A stretch of DNA of 64,000 nucleotides, from assembly GCA_028752905.1 (NCBI GenBank), contig JAQNBH010000008.1:822346-886345 (forward strand), read 5' to 3'. This stretch comes from Cladorhizidae sp. MBARI D1340-BT2 (taxonomy: Eukaryota; Porifera; Demospongiae; Poecilosclerida; Cladorhizidae). Below, in pieces: positions 1 to 15,000 of this stretch. The notes under the pieces were generated by a model that searched no databases, had not been told where the DNA came from, and was given only the letters and a program-made list of their open reading frames with translations. Each line of letters starts with the position of its first letter. The first letter of the stretch is position 1. The translations under genes and the position numbers were made by a program.

Positions 1-3000
1 GCTTCCAACAAGAATAATATGGCACTGTTCAAGTGTTTTGCTAGAGAGAGACTCCCAACAAGAATAATATGGCACTGTTCAAGTGTTTTACTAGAGAGAG
101 TCTTCCAACAAGAATAATATGGCACTGTTCAAGTGTTCTGCTAGAGAGAGGCTTCCAACAAGAATAATATGGCACTGTTCAAGTGTTTTACTAGAGAGAG
201 GCACCCAACAAGAATAATATGGCACTGTTCAAGTGTTTTACTAGAGAGAGGCACCCAACAAGAATAATATGGCACTGTTCAAGTGTTTTACTAGAGAGAG
301 GCTCCCAACAAGAATAATATGGCACTGTTCAAGTGTTTTACTAGCAAGAATAATATGGCACTGTTCAAGTGTTTTGCTAGAGAGAGGCTTCCAACAAGAA
401 TAATATGGCACTGTTCAAGTGTTTTGCTAGAGAGAGGCTCCCAACAAGAATAATATGGCACTGTTCAAGTGTTTTGCTAGAGAGAGGCTTCCAACAAGAA
501 TAATATGGCACTGTTCAAGTGTTTAGCTAGAGAGAGGCTCCCAACAAGAATAATATGGCACTGTTCAAGTGTTTTACTAGAGAGAGGCTCCCAACAAGAA
601 TAATATGGCACTGTTCAAGTGTTTTGCTAGAGAGAGGCACCCAACAAGAATAATATGGCACTGTTCAAGTGTTTTGCTAGAGAGAGGCACCCAACAAGAA
701 TAATATGGCACTGTTCAAGTGTTTTACTAGCAAGAATAATATGGCACTGTTCAAGTGTTTTACTAGAGAGAGGCTCCCAACAAGAATAATATGGCACTGT
801 TCAAGTGTTTTGCTAGAGAGAGGCTCCCAACAAGAATAATATGGCACTGTTCAAGTGTTTTACTAGAGAGAGGCACCCAACAAGAATAATATGGCACTGT
901 TCAAGTGTTTTGCTAGAGAGAGGCTCCCAACAAGAATAATATGGCACTGTTCAAGTGTTTTACTAGCAAGAATAATATGGCACTGTTCAAGTGTTTTGCT
1001 AGAGAGAGGCTCCCACCAAGAATAATATGGCATTGTTCAAGTGTTTTACTAGAGAGAGGCTCCCAACAAGAATAATATGGCACTGTTCAAGTGTTTTGCT
1101 AGAGAGAGGCTCCCAACAAGAATAATATGGCACTGTTCAAGTGTTTTGCTAGAGAGAGGCTTCCAACAAGAATAATATGGCACTGTTCAAGTGTTTTACT
1201 AGAGGGAGGCTCCCAACAAGAATAATATGGCACTGTTCAAGTGTTTTACTAGAGAGAGGCTCCCAACAAGAATAATATGGCACTGTTCAAGTGTTCTGCG
1301 CTAGAGAGAGGCTTCCAACAAGAATAATATGGCACTGTTCAAGTGTTTTGCTAGAGATAGGCTTCCTACAAGAATAATATGGCACTGTTCAAGTGTTTTG
1401 CTAGAGAGAGGCTTCCAACAAGAATAATATGGCACTGTTCAAGTGTTTGGTAGAGAGAGGCTTCCTACAAGAATAATATGGCACTGTTCAAGTGTTTTAC
1501 TAGAGAGAGGCACCCAACAAGAATAATATGGCACTGTTCAAGTGTTTTACTAGAGAGAGGCACCCAACAAGAATAATATGGCACTGTTCAAGTGTTTTAC
1601 TAGAGAGAGGCTTCCTACAAGAATAATATGGCACTGTTCAAGTGTTTTGCTAGAGATAGGCTTCCTACAAGAATAATATGGCACTGTTCAAGTGTTTTAC
1701 TAGAGAGAGGCTCCCAACAAGAATAATATGGCACTGTTCAAGTGTTTTACTAGAAAGAGGCTCCCAACAAGAATAATATGGCACTGTTCAAGTGTTTTGC
1801 TAGAGAGAGGCTCCAAACAAGAATAATATGGCACTGTTCAAGTGTTTTGCTAGAGAGAGGCTACAACAAGAATAATATGGCACTGTTCAAGTGTTTTACT
1901 AGAGAGAGGCTCCCAACAAGAATAATATGGCACTGTTCAAGTGTTTTGCTAGAGAGAGGCTCCCAACAAGAATAATATGGCACTGTTCAAGTGTTTTGCT
2001 AGAGAGAGGCTCCCAACAAGAATAATATGGCACTGTTTAAGTGTTTTGCTAGAGAGAGGCTCCCAACAAGAATAATATGGCACTGTTCAAGTGTTTTACT
2101 AGAGAGAGGCTCCCAACAAGAATAATATGGCACTGTTCAAGTGTTTTGCTAGAGAGAGGCTCCCAACAAGAATAAAATGGCACTGTTCAAGTTTTTGCTA
2201 GAGAGAGGCACCCAACAAGAATAATATGGCACTGTTCAAGTGTTTTGCTAGAGAGAGGCTCCCAACAAGAATAATATGGCACTGTTCAAGTGTTTTGATA
2301 GAGAGAGGCTCCCAACAAGAATAATATGGCACTGTTCAAGTGTTGAGCTAGAGAGAGGCTCCCACCAAGAATAATATGGCACTGTTCAAGTGTTTTGCTA
2401 GAGAGAGGCTCCCAACAAGAATAATATGGCACTGTTCAAGTGTTTTGCTAGAGATAGGCTTCCTACAAGAATAATATGGCACTGTTCAAGTGTTTTACTA
2501 GAGAGAGGCTCCCAACAAGAATAATATGGCACTGTTCAAGTGTTTTACTAGAGAGAGGCTCCCAACAAGAATAATATGGCACTGTTCAAGTGTTTTGCTA
2601 GAGAGAGGCTCCCAACAAGAATAATATGGCACTGTTCAAGTGTTTTACTAGAGAGAGGCACCCAACAAGAATAATATGGCACTGTTCAAGTGTTTTGCTA
2701 GAGAGAGGCACCCAACAAGAATAATATGGCACTGTTCAAGTGTTTTACTAGCAAGAATAATATGGCACTGTTCAAGTGTTTTGCTAGAGAGAGGCTCCCA
2801 CCAAGAATAATATGGCATTGTTCAAGTGTTTTACTAGAGAGAGGCTCCCAACAAGAATAATATGGCACTGTTCAAGTGTTTTGCTAGAGAGAGGCTCCCA
2901 ACAAGAATAATATGGCACTGTTCAAGTGTTTTGCTAGAGAGAGGCTTCCAACAAGAATAATATGGCACTGTTCAAGTGTTTTACTAGAGAGAGGCTCCCA

Positions 3001-6000
3001 ACAAGAATAATATGGCACTGTTCAAGTGTTTTGCTAGAGAGAGGGACCCAACAAGAATAATATGGCACTGTTCAAGTGTTTTACTAGAGAGAGGCTTCCA
3101 ACAAGAATAATATGGCACTGTTCAAGTGTTTTGCTAGAGAGAGACTTCCAACAAGAATAATATGGCACTGTTCAGTGTTTTGCTAGAGAGAGGCTTCCAA
3201 CAAGAATAATATGGCACTGTTCAAGTGTTTTGCTAGAGAGAGACTCCCAACAAGAATAATATGGCACTGTTCAAGTGTTTTACTAGAGAGAGTCTTCCAA
3301 CAAGAATAATATGGACTGTTCAGGCTCCCAACAAGAATAATATGGCACTGTTCAAGTGTTCTGCTAGAGAGAGGCTTCCAACAAGAATAATATGGCACTG
3401 TTCAAGTGTTTTACTAGAGAGAGGCACCCAACAAGAATAATATGGCACTGTTCAAGTGTTTTACTAGAGAGAGGCACCCAACAAGAATAATATGGCACTG
3501 TTCAAGTGTTTTACTAGAGAGAGGCTCCCAACAAGAATAATATGGCACTGTTCAAGTGTTTTACTAGCAAGAATAATATGGCACTGTTCAAGTGTTTTGC
3601 TAGAGAGAGGCTTCCAACAAGAATAATATGGCACTGTTCAAGTGTTTTGCTAGAGAGAGGCTCCCAACAAGAATAATATGGCACTGTTCAAGTGTTTTGC
3701 TAGAGATAGGCTTCCTACAAGAATAATATGGCACTGTTCAAGTGTTTTGCTAGAGAGAGGCTTCCAACAAGAATAATATGGCACTGTTCAAGTGTTTGGT
3801 AGAGAGAGGCTTCCTACAAGAATAATATGGCACTGTTCAAGTGTTTTACTAGAGAGAGGCACCCAACAAGAATAATATGGCACTGTTCAAGTGTTTTACT
3901 AGAGAGAGGCTTCCTACAAGAATAATATGGCACTGTTCAAGTGTTATCCTAGAGATAGGCTTCCTACAAGAATAATATGGCACTGTTCAAGTGTTTTACT
4001 AGAGAGAGGCTCCCAACAAGAATAATATGGCACTGTTCAAGTGTTTTACTAGAGAGAGGCTTCCTACAAGAATAATATGGCACTGTTCAAGTGTTTTGCT
4101 AGAGATAGGCTTCCTACAAGAATAATATGGCACTGTTCAAGTGTTTTACTAGAGAGAGGCTCCCAACAAGAATAATATGGCACTGTTCAAGTGTTTTACT
4201 AGAGAGAGGCTCCCAACAAGAATAATATGGCACTGTTCAAGTGTTTTGCTAGAGAGAGGCTCCCAACAAGAATAATATGGCACTGTTCAAGTGTTTTACT
4301 AGAGAGAGGCACCCAACAAGAATAATATGGCACTGTTCAAGTGTTTTGCTAGAGAGAGGCTCCCAACAAGAATAATATGGCACTGTTCAAGTGTTTTGAT
4401 AGAGAGAGGCTCCCAACAAGAATAATATGGCACTGTTCAAGTGTTGAGCTAGAGAGAGGCTCCCACCAAGAATAATATGGTACTGTTCAAGTGTTTTGCT
4501 AGAGAGAGGCTCCCAACAAGAATAATATGGCACTGTTCAAGTGTTTTGCTAGAGATAGGCTTCCTACAAGAATAATATGGCACTGTTCAAGTGTTTTACT
4601 AGAGAGAGGCTCCCAACAAGAATAATATGGCACTGTTCAAGTGTTTTACTAGAGAGAGGCTCCCAACAAGAATAATATGGCACTGTTCAAGTGTTTTGCT
4701 AGAGAGAGGCTCCCAACAAGAATAATATGGCACTGTTCAAGTGTTTTGCTAGAGAGAGGCTCCCAACAAGAATAATATGGCACTGTTCAAGTGTTTTGCT
4801 AGAGAGAAGCACCCAACAAGAATAATATGGCACTGTTCAAGTGTTTAGCTAGAGAGAGGCTCCCAACAAGAATAATATGGCACTGTTCAAGTGTTTTGCT
4901 AGAGATAGGCTTCCTACAAGAATAATATGGCACTGTTCAAGTGTTTTGCTAGAGAGAGGCTCCCAACAAGAATAATATGGCACTGTTCAAGTGTTTTGCT
5001 AGAGAGAGGGACCCAACAAGAATAATATGGCACTGTTCAAGTGTTTTACTAGAGAGAGGCTTCCAACAAGAATAATATGGCACTGTTCAAGTGTTTTGCT
5101 AGAGAGAGACTTCCAACAAGAATAATATGGCACTGTTCAGTGTTTTGCTAGAGAGAGGCTTCCAACAAGAATAATATGGCACTGTTCAAGTGTTTTGCTA
5201 GAGAGAGACTCCCAACAAGAATAATATGGCACTGTTCAAGTGTTTTACTAGAGAGAGTCTTCCAACAAGAATAATATGGACTGTTCAGGCTCCCAACAAG
5301 AATAATATGGCACTGTTCAAGTGTTCTGCTAGAGAGAGGCTTCCAACAAGAATAATATGGCACTGTTCAAGTGTTTTACTAGAGAGAGGCACCCAACAAG
5401 AATAATATGGCACTGTTCAAGTGTTTTACTAGAGAGAGGCACCCAACAAGAATAATATGGCACTGTTCAAGTGTTTTACTAGAGAGAGGCTCCCAACAAG
5501 AATAATATGGCACTGTTCAAGTGTTTTACTAGCAAGAATAATATGGCACTGTTCAAGTGTTTTGCTAGAGAGAGGCTTCCAACAAGAATAATATGGCACT
5601 GTTCAAGTGTTTTGCTAGAGAGAGGCTCCCAACAAGAATAATATGGCACTGTTCAAGTGTTTTGCTAGAGAGAGGCTTCCAACAAGAATAATATGGCACT
5701 GTTCAAGTGTTTAGCTAGAGAGAGGCTCCCAACAAGAATAATATGGCACTGTTCAAGTGTTTTACTAGAGAGAGGCTCCCAACAAGAATAATATGGCACT
5801 GTTCAAGTGTTTTGCTAGAGAGAGGCACCCAACAAGAATAATATGGCACTGTTCAAGTGTTTTGCTAGAGAGAGGCACCCAACAAGAATAATATGGCACT
5901 GTTCAAGTGTTTTACTAGCAAGAATAATATGGCACTGTTCAAGTGTTTTACTAGAGAGAGGCTCCCAACAAGAATAATATGGCACTGTTCAAGTGTTTTG

Positions 6001-9000
6001 CTAGAGAGAGGCTCCCAACAAGAATAATATGGCACTGTTCAAGTGTTTTACTAGAGAGAGGCACCCAACAAGAATAATATGGCACTGTTCAAGTGTTTTG
6101 CTAGAGAGAGGCTCCCAACAAGAATAATATGGCACTGTTCAAGTGTTTTACTAGCAAGAATAATATGGCACTGTTCAAGTGTTTTGCTAGAGAGAGGCTC
6201 CCACCAAGAATAATATGGCATTGTTCAAGTGTTTTATAGAGAGAGGCTCCCAACAAGAATAATATGGCACTGTTCAAGTGTTTTGCTAGAGAGAGGCTCC
6301 CAACAAGAATAATATGGCACTGTTCAAGTGTTTTGCTAGAGAGAGGCTTCCAACAAGAATAATATGGCACTGTTCAAGTGTTTTACTAGAGGGAGGCTCC
6401 CAACAAGAATAATATGGCACTGTTCAAGTGTTTTACTAGAGAGAGGCTTCCAACAAGAATAATATGGCACTGTTCAAGTGTTTTGCTAGAGAGAGACTCC
6501 CAACAAGAATAATATGGCACTGTTCAAGTGTTTTACTAGCAAGAATAATATGGCACTGTTCAAGTGTTTTGCTAGAGAGAGGCTTCCAACAAGAATAATA
6601 TGGCACTGTTCAAGTGTTTTGCTAGAGAGAGGCTCCCAACAAGAATAATATGGCACTGTTCAAGTGTTTTGCTAGAGAGAGGCTTCCAACAAGAATAATA
6701 TGGCACTGTTCAAGTGTTTAGCTAGAGAGAGGCTCCCAACAAGAATAATATGGCACTGTTCAAGTGTTTTACTAGAGAGAGGCTCCCAACAAGAATAATA
6801 TGGCACTGTTCAAGTGTTTTGCTAGAGAGAGGCACCCAACAAGAATAATATGGCACTGTTCAAGTGTTTTGCTAGAGAGAGGCACCCAACAAGAATAATA
6901 TGGCACTGTTCAAGTGTTTTACTAGCAAGAATAATATGGCACTGTTCAAGTGTTTTACTAGAGAGAGGCTCCCAACAAGAATAATATGGCACTGTTCAAG
7001 TGTTTTGCTAGAGAGAGGCTCCCAACAAGAATAATATGGCACTGTTCAAGTGTTTTACTAGAGAGAGGCACCCAACAAGAATAATATGGCACTGTTCAAG
7101 TGTTTTGCTAGAGAGAGGCACCCAACAAGAATAATATGGCACTGTTCAAGTGTTTTACTAGCAAGAATAATATGGCACTGTTCAAGTGTTTTGCTAGAGA
7201 GAGGCTCCCACCAAGAATAATATGGCATTGTTCAAGTGTTTTACTAGAGAGAGGCTCCCAACAAGAATAATATGGCACTGTTCAAGTGTTTTGCTAGAGA
7301 GAGGCTCCCAACAAGAATAATATGGCACTGTTCAAGTGTTTTGCTAGAGAGAGGCTTCCAACAAGAATAATATGGCACTGTTCAAGTGTTTTACTAGAGG
7401 GAGGCTCCCAACAAGAATAATATGGCACTGTTCAAGTGTTTTACTAGAGAGAGGCTCCCAACAAGAATAATATGGCACTGTTCAAGTGTTCTGCTAGAGA
7501 GAGGCTTCCAACAAGAATAATATGGCACTGTTCAAGTGTTTTGCTAGAGATAGGCTTCCTACAAGAATAATATGGCACTGTTCAAGTGTTTTGCTAGAGA
7601 GAGGCTTCCAACAAGAATAATATGGCACTGTTCAAGTGTTTGGTAGAGAGAGGCTTCCTACAAGAATAATATGGCACTGTTCAAGTGTTTTACTAGAGAG
7701 AGGCACCCAACAAGAATAATATGGCACTGTTCAAGTGTTTTACTAGAGAGAGGCACCCAACAAGAATAATATGGCACTGTTCAAGTGTTTTGCTAGAGAG
7801 AGTCTTCCAACAAGAATAATATGGCACTGTTCAAGTGTTTTACTAGAGAGAGGCTCCCAACAAGAATAATATGGCACTGTTCAAGTGTTTTGCTAGAGAG
7901 AGGCTCCCAACAAGAATAATATGGCACTGTTCAAGTGTTTTGCTAGAGAGAGGCACCCAACAAGAATAATATAGCACTGTTCAAGTGTTTTGCTAGAGAG
8001 AGGCTCCCAACAAGAATAATATGGCACTGTTCAAGTGTTTTGATAGAGAGAGGCTCCCAACAAGAATAATATGGCACTGTTCAAGTGTTGAGCTAGAGAG
8101 AGGCTCCCACCAAGAATAATATGGCACTGTTCAAGTGTTTTGCTAGAGAGAGGCTCCCAACAAGAATAATATGGCACTGTTCAAGTGTTTTGCTAGAGAT
8201 AGGCTTCCTACAAGAATAATATGGCACTGTTCAAGTGTTTTACTAGAGAGAGGCTCCCAACAAGAATAATATGGCACTGTTCAAGTGTTTTACTAGAGAG
8301 AGGCTCCCAACAAGAATAATATGGCACTGTTCAAGTGTTTTGCTAGAGAGAGGCTCCCAACAAGAATAAAATGGCACTGTTCAAGTGTTTTGCTAGAGAG
8401 AGGCACCCAACAAGAATTAATATGGCACTGTTCAAGTGTTTTGCTAGAGAGAGGCTCCCAACAAGAATAATATGGCACTGTTCAAGTGTTTTGATAGAGA
8501 GAGGCTCCCAACAAGAATAATATGGCACTGTTCAAGTGTTGAGCTAGAGAGAGGCTCCCACCAAGAATAATATGGCACTGTTCAAGTTGTTTTGCTAGAG
8601 AGAGGCTCCCAACAAGAATAATATGGCACTGTTCAAGTGTTTTGCTAGAGATAGGCTTCCTACAAGAATAATATGGCACTGTTCAAGTGTTTTACTAGAG
8701 AGAGGCTCCCAACAAGAATAATATGGCACTGTTCAAGTGTTTTACTAGAGAGAGGCTCCCAACAAGAATAATATGGCACTGTTCAAGTGTTTTGCTAGAG
8801 AGAGGCTCCCAACAAGAATAATATGGCACTGTTCAAGTGTTTTGCTAGAGAGAGGCTCCCAACAAGAATAATATGGCACTGTTCAAGTGTTTTGCTAGAG
8901 AGAAGCACCCAACAAGAATAATATGGCACTGTTCAAGTGTTTAGCTAGAGAGAGGCTCCCAACAAGAATAATATGGCACTGTTCAAGTGTTTTGCTAGAG

Positions 9001-12000
9001 ATAGGCTTCCTACAAGAATAATATGGCACTGTTCAAGTGTTTTGCTAGAGAGAGGCTCCCAACAAGAATAATATGGCACTGTTCAAGTGTTTTACTAGAG
9101 AGAGGCACCCAACAAGAATAATATGGCACTGTTCAAGTGTTTTACTAGAGAGAGGCTCCCAACAAGAATAATATGGCACTGTTCAAGTGTTTTACTAGCA
9201 AGAATAATATGGCACTGTTCAAGTGTTTTGCTAGAGAGAGGCTTCCAACAAGAATAATATGGCACTGTTCAAGTGTTTTGCTAGAGAGAGGCTCCCAACA
9301 AGAATAATATGGCACTGTTCAAGTGTTTTGCTAGAGAGAGGCTTCCAACAAGAATAATATGGCACTGTTCAAGTGTTTAGCTAGAGAGAGGCTCCCAACA
9401 AGAATAATATGGCACTGTTCAAGTGTTTTACTAGAGAGAGGCTCCCAACAAGAATAATATGGCACTGTTCAAGTGTTTTGCTAGAGAGAGGCACCCAACA
9501 AGAATAATATGGCACTGTTCAAGTGTTTTGCTAGAGAGAGGCACCCAACAAGAATAATATGGCACTGTTCAAGTGTTTTACTAGCAAGAATAATATGGCA
9601 CTGTTCAAGTGTTTTACTAGAGAGAGGCTCCCAACAAGAATAATATGGCACTGTTCAAGTGTTTTGCTAGAGAGAGGCTCCCAACAAGAATAATATGGCA
9701 CTGTTCAAGTGTTTTACTAGAGAGAGGCACCCAACAAGAATAATATGGCACTGTTCAAGTGTTTTGCTAGAGAGAGGCTCCCAACAAGAATAATATGGCA
9801 CTGTTCAAGTGTTTTGATAGAGAGAGGCTCCCAACAAGAATAATATGGCACTGTTCAAGTGTTGAGCTAGAGAGAGGCTCCCACCAAGAATAATATGGTA
9901 CTGTTCAAGTGTTTTGCTAGAGAGAGGCTCCCAACAAGAATAATATGGCACTGTTCAAGTGTTTTGCTAGAGATAGGCTTCCTACAAGAATAATATGGCA
10001 CTGTTCAAGTGTTTTACTAGAGAGAGGCTCCCAACAAGAATAATATGGCACTGTTCAAGTGTTTTACTAGAGAGAGGCTCCCAACAAGAATAATATGGCA
10101 CTGTTCAAGTGTTTTACTAGAGAGAGGCTCCCAACAAGAATAATATGGCACTGTTCAAGTGTTTTGCTAGAGAGAGGCTCCCAACAAGAATAATATGGCA
10201 CTGTTCAAGTGTTTTGCTAGAGAGAAGCACCCAACAAGAATAATATGGCACTGTTCAAGTGTTTAGCTAGAGAGAGGCTCCCAACAAGAATAATATGGCA
10301 CTGTTCAAGTGTTTTGCTAGAGATAGGCTTCCTACAAGAATAATATGGCACTGTTCAAGTGTTTTGCTAGAGAGAGGCTCCCAACAAGAATAATATGGCA
10401 CTGTTCAAGTGTTTTGCTAGAGAGAGGGACCCAACAAGAATAATATGGCACTGTTCAAGTGTTTTACTAGAGAGAGGCTTCCAACAAGAATAATATGGCA
10501 CTGTTCAAGTGTTTTGCTAGAGAGAGACTTCCAACAAGAATAATATGGCACTGTTCAGTGTTTTGCTAGAGAGAGGCTTCCAACAAGAATAATATGGCAC
10601 TGTTCAAGTGTTTTGCTAGAGAGAGACTCCCAACAAGAATAATATGGCACTGTTCAAGTGTTTTACTAGAGAGAGTCTTCCAACAAGAATAATATGGCAC
10701 TGTTCAGGCTCCCAACAAGAATAATATGGCACTGTTCAAGTGTTCTGCTAGAGAGAGGCTTCCAACAAGAATAATATGGCACTGTTCAAGTGTTTTACTA
10801 GAGAGAGGCACCCAACAAGAATAATATGGCACTGTTCAAGTGTTTTACTAGAGAGAGGCACCCAACAAGAATAATATGGCACTGTTCAAGTGTTTTACTA
10901 GAGAGAGGCTCCCAACAAGAATAATATGGCACTGTTCAAGTGTTTTACTAGCAAGAATAATATGGCACTGTTCAAGTGTTTTGCTAGAGAGAGGCTTCCA
11001 ACAAGAATAATATGGCACTGTTCAAGTGTTTTGCTAGAGAGAGGCTCCCAACAAGAATAATATGGCACTGTTCAAGTGTTTTGCTAGAGAGAGGCTTCCA
11101 ACAAGAATAATATGGCACTGTTCAAGTGTTTAGCTAGAGAGAGGCTCCCAACAAGAATAATATGGCACTGTTCAAGTGTTTTACTAGAGAGAGGCTCCCA
11201 ACAAGAATAATATGGCACTGTTCAAGTGTTTTGCTAGAGAGAGGCACCCAACAAGAATAATATGGCACTGTTCAAGTGTTTTGCTAGAGAGAGGCACCCA
11301 ACAAGAATAATATGGCACTGTTCAAGTGTTTTACTAGCAAGAATAATATGGCACTGTTCAAGTGTTTTACTAGAGAGAGGCTCCCAACAAGAATAATATG
11401 GCACTGTTCAAGTGTTTTGCTAGAGAGAGGCTCCCAACAAGAATAATATGGCACTGTTCAAGTGTTTTACTAGAGAGAGGCACCCAACAAGAATAATATG
11501 GCACTGTTCAAGTGTTTTGCTAGAGAGAGGCTCCCAACAAGAATAATATGGCACTGTTCAAGTGTTTTACTAGCAAGAATAATATGGCACTGTTCAAGTG
11601 TTTTGCTAGAGAGAGGCTCCCACCAAGAATAATATGGCATTGTTCAAGTGTTTTACTAGAGAGAGGCTCCCAACAAGAATAATATGGCACTGTTCAAGTG
11701 TTTTGCTAGAGAGAGGCTCCCAACAAGAATAATATGGCACTGTTCAAGTGTTTTGCTAGAGAGAGGCTTCCAACAAGAATAATATGGCACTGTTCAAGTG
11801 TTTTACTAGAGGGAGGCTCCCAACAAGAATAATATGGCACTGTTCAAGTGTTTTACTAGAGAGAGGCTCCCAACAAGAATAATATGGCACTGTTCAAGTG
11901 TTCTGCGCTAGAGAGAGGCTTCCAACAAGAATAATATGGCACTGTTCAAGTGTTTTGCTAGAGATAGGCTTCCTACAAGAATAATATGGCACTGTTCAAG

Positions 12001-15000
12001 TGTTTTGCTAGAGAGAGGCTTCCAACAAGAATAATATGGCACTGTTCAAGTGTTTGGTAGAGAGAGGCTTCCTACAAGAATAATATGGCACTGTTCAAGT
12101 GTTTTACTAGAGAGAGGCACCCAACAAGAATAATATGGCACTGTTCAAGTGTTTTACTAGAGAGAGGCACCCAACAAGAATAATATGGCACTGTTCAAGT
12201 GTTTTACTAGAGAGAGGCTTCCTACAAGAATAATATGGCACTGTTCAAGTGTTTTGCTAGAGATAGGCTTCCTACAAGAATAATATGGCACTGTTCAAGT
12301 GTTTTACTAGAGAGAGGCTCCCAACAAGAATAATATGGCACTGTTCAAGTGTTTTACTAGAAAGAGGCTCCCAACAAGAATAATATGGCACTGTTCAAGT
12401 GTTTTGCTAGAGAGAGGCTCCAAACAAGAATAATATGGCACTGTTCAAGTGTTTTGCTAGAGAGAGGCTACAACAAGAATAATATGGCACTGTTCAAGTG
12501 TTTTACTAGAGAGAGGCTCCCAACAAGAATAATATGGCACTGTTCAAGTGTTTTGCTAGAGAGAGGCTCCCAACAAGAATAATATGGCACTGTTCAAGTG
12601 TTTTGCTAGAGAGAGGCTCCCAACAAGAATAATATGGCACTGTTTAAGTGTTTTGCTAGAGAGAGGCTCCCAACAAGAATAATATGGCACTGTTCAAGTG
12701 TTTTACTAGAGAGAGGCTCCCAACAAGAATAATATGGCACTGTTCAAGTGTTTTGCTAGAGAGAGGCTCCCAACAAGAATAAAATGGCACTGTTCAAGTT
12801 TTTGCTAGAGAGAGGCACCCAACAAGAATAATATGGCACTGTTCAAGTGTTTTGCTAGAGAGAGGCTCCCAACAAGAATAATATGGCACTGTTCAAGTGT
12901 TTTGATAGAGAGAGGCTCCCAACAAGAATAATATGGCACTGTTCAAGTGTTGAGCTAGAGAGAGGCTCCCACCAAGAATAATATGGCACTGTTCAAGTGT
13001 TTTGCTAGAGAGAGGCTCCCAACAAGAATAATATGGCACTGTTCAAGTGTTTTGCTAGAGATAGGCTTCCTACAAGAATAATATGGCACTGTTCAAGTGT
13101 TTTACTAGAGAGAGGCTCCCAACAAGAATAATATGGCACTGTTCAAGTGTTTTACTAGAGAGAGGCTCCCAACAAGAATAATATGGCACTGTTCAAGTGT
13201 TTTGCTAGAGAGAGGCTCCCAACAAGAATAATATGGCACTGTTCAAGTGTTTTGCTAGAGAGAGGCTCCCAACAAGAATAATATGGCACTGTTCAAGTGT
13301 TTTGCTAGAGAGAAGCACCCAACAAGAATAATATGGCACTGTTCAAGTGTTTAGCTAGAGAGAGGCTCCCAACAAGAATAATATGGCACTGTTCAAGTGT
13401 TTTGCTAGAGATAGGCTTCCTACAAGAATAATATGGCACTGTTCAAGTGTTTTGCTAGAGAGAGGCTCCCAACAAGAATAATATGGCACTGTTCAAGTGT
13501 TTTGCTAGAGAGAGGCTCCCAACAAGAATAATATGGCACTGTTCAAGTGTTTTGCTAGAGAGAGGCTTCCAACAAGAATAATATGGCACTGTTCAAGTGT
13601 TTTACTAGAGGGAGGCTCCCAACAAGAATAATATGGCACTGTTCAAGTGTTTTACTAGAGAGAGGCTCCCAACAAGAATAATATGGCACTGTTCAAGTGT
13701 TCTGCTAGAGAGAGGCTTCCAACAAGAATAATATGGCACTGTTCAAGTGTTTTGCTAGAGATAGGCTTCCTACAAGAATAATATGGCACTGTTCAAGTGT
13801 TTTGCTAGAGAGAGGCTTCCAACAAGAATAATATGGCACTGTTCAAGTGTTTGGTAGAGAGAGGCTTCCTACAAGAATAATATGGCACTGTTCAAGTGTT
13901 TTACTAGAGAGAGGCACCCAACAAGAATAATATGGCACTGTTCAAGTGTTTTACTAGAGAGAGGCTTCCTACAAGAATAATATGGCACTGTTCAAGTGTT
14001 ATCCTAGAGATAGGCTTCCTACAAGAATAATATGGCACTGTTCAAGTGTTTTACTAGAGAGAGGCTCCCAACAAGAATAATATGGCACTGTTCAAGTGTT
14101 TTACTAGAGAGAGGCTTCCTACAAGAATAATATGGCACTGTTCAAGTGTTTTGCTAGAGATAGGCTTCCTACAAGAATAATATGGCACTGTTCAAGTGTT
14201 TTACTAGAGAGAGGCTCCCAACAAGAATAATATGGCACTGTTCAAGTGTTTTACTAGAGAGAGGCTCCCAACAAGAATAATATGGCACTGTTCAAGTGTT
14301 TTGCTAGAGAGAGGCTCCCAACAAGAATAATATGGCACTGTTCAAGTGTTTTACTAGAGAGAGGCACCCAACAAGAATAATATGGCACTGTTCAAGTGTT
14401 TTGCTAGAGAGAGGCTCCCAACAAGAATAATATGGCACTGTTCAAGTGTTTTGATAGAGAGAGGCTCCCAACAAGAATAATATGGCACTGTTCAAGTGTT
14501 GAGCTAGAGAGAGGCTCCCACCAAGAATAATATGGTACTGTTCAAGTGTTTTGCTAGAGAGAGGCTCCCAACAAGAATAATATGGCACTGTTCAAGTGTT
14601 TTGCTAGAGATAGGCTTCCTACAAGAATAATATGGCACTGTTCAAGTGTTTTACTAGAGAGAGGCTCCCAACAAGAATAATATGGCACTGTTCAAGTGTT
14701 TTACTAGAGAGAGGCTCCCAACAAGAATAATATGGCACTGTTCAAGTGTTTTGCTAGAGAGAGGCTCCCAACAAGAATAATATGGCACTGTTCAAGTGTT
14801 TTGCTAGAGAGAGGCTCCCAACAAGAATAATATGGCACTGTTCAAGTGTTTTGCTAGAGAGAAGCACCCAACAAGAATAATATGGCACTGTTCAAGTGTT
14901 TAGCTAGAGAGAGGCTCCCAACAAGAATAATATGGCACTGTTCAAGTGTTTTGCTAGAGATAGGCTTCCTACAAGAATAATATGGCACTGTTCAAGTGTT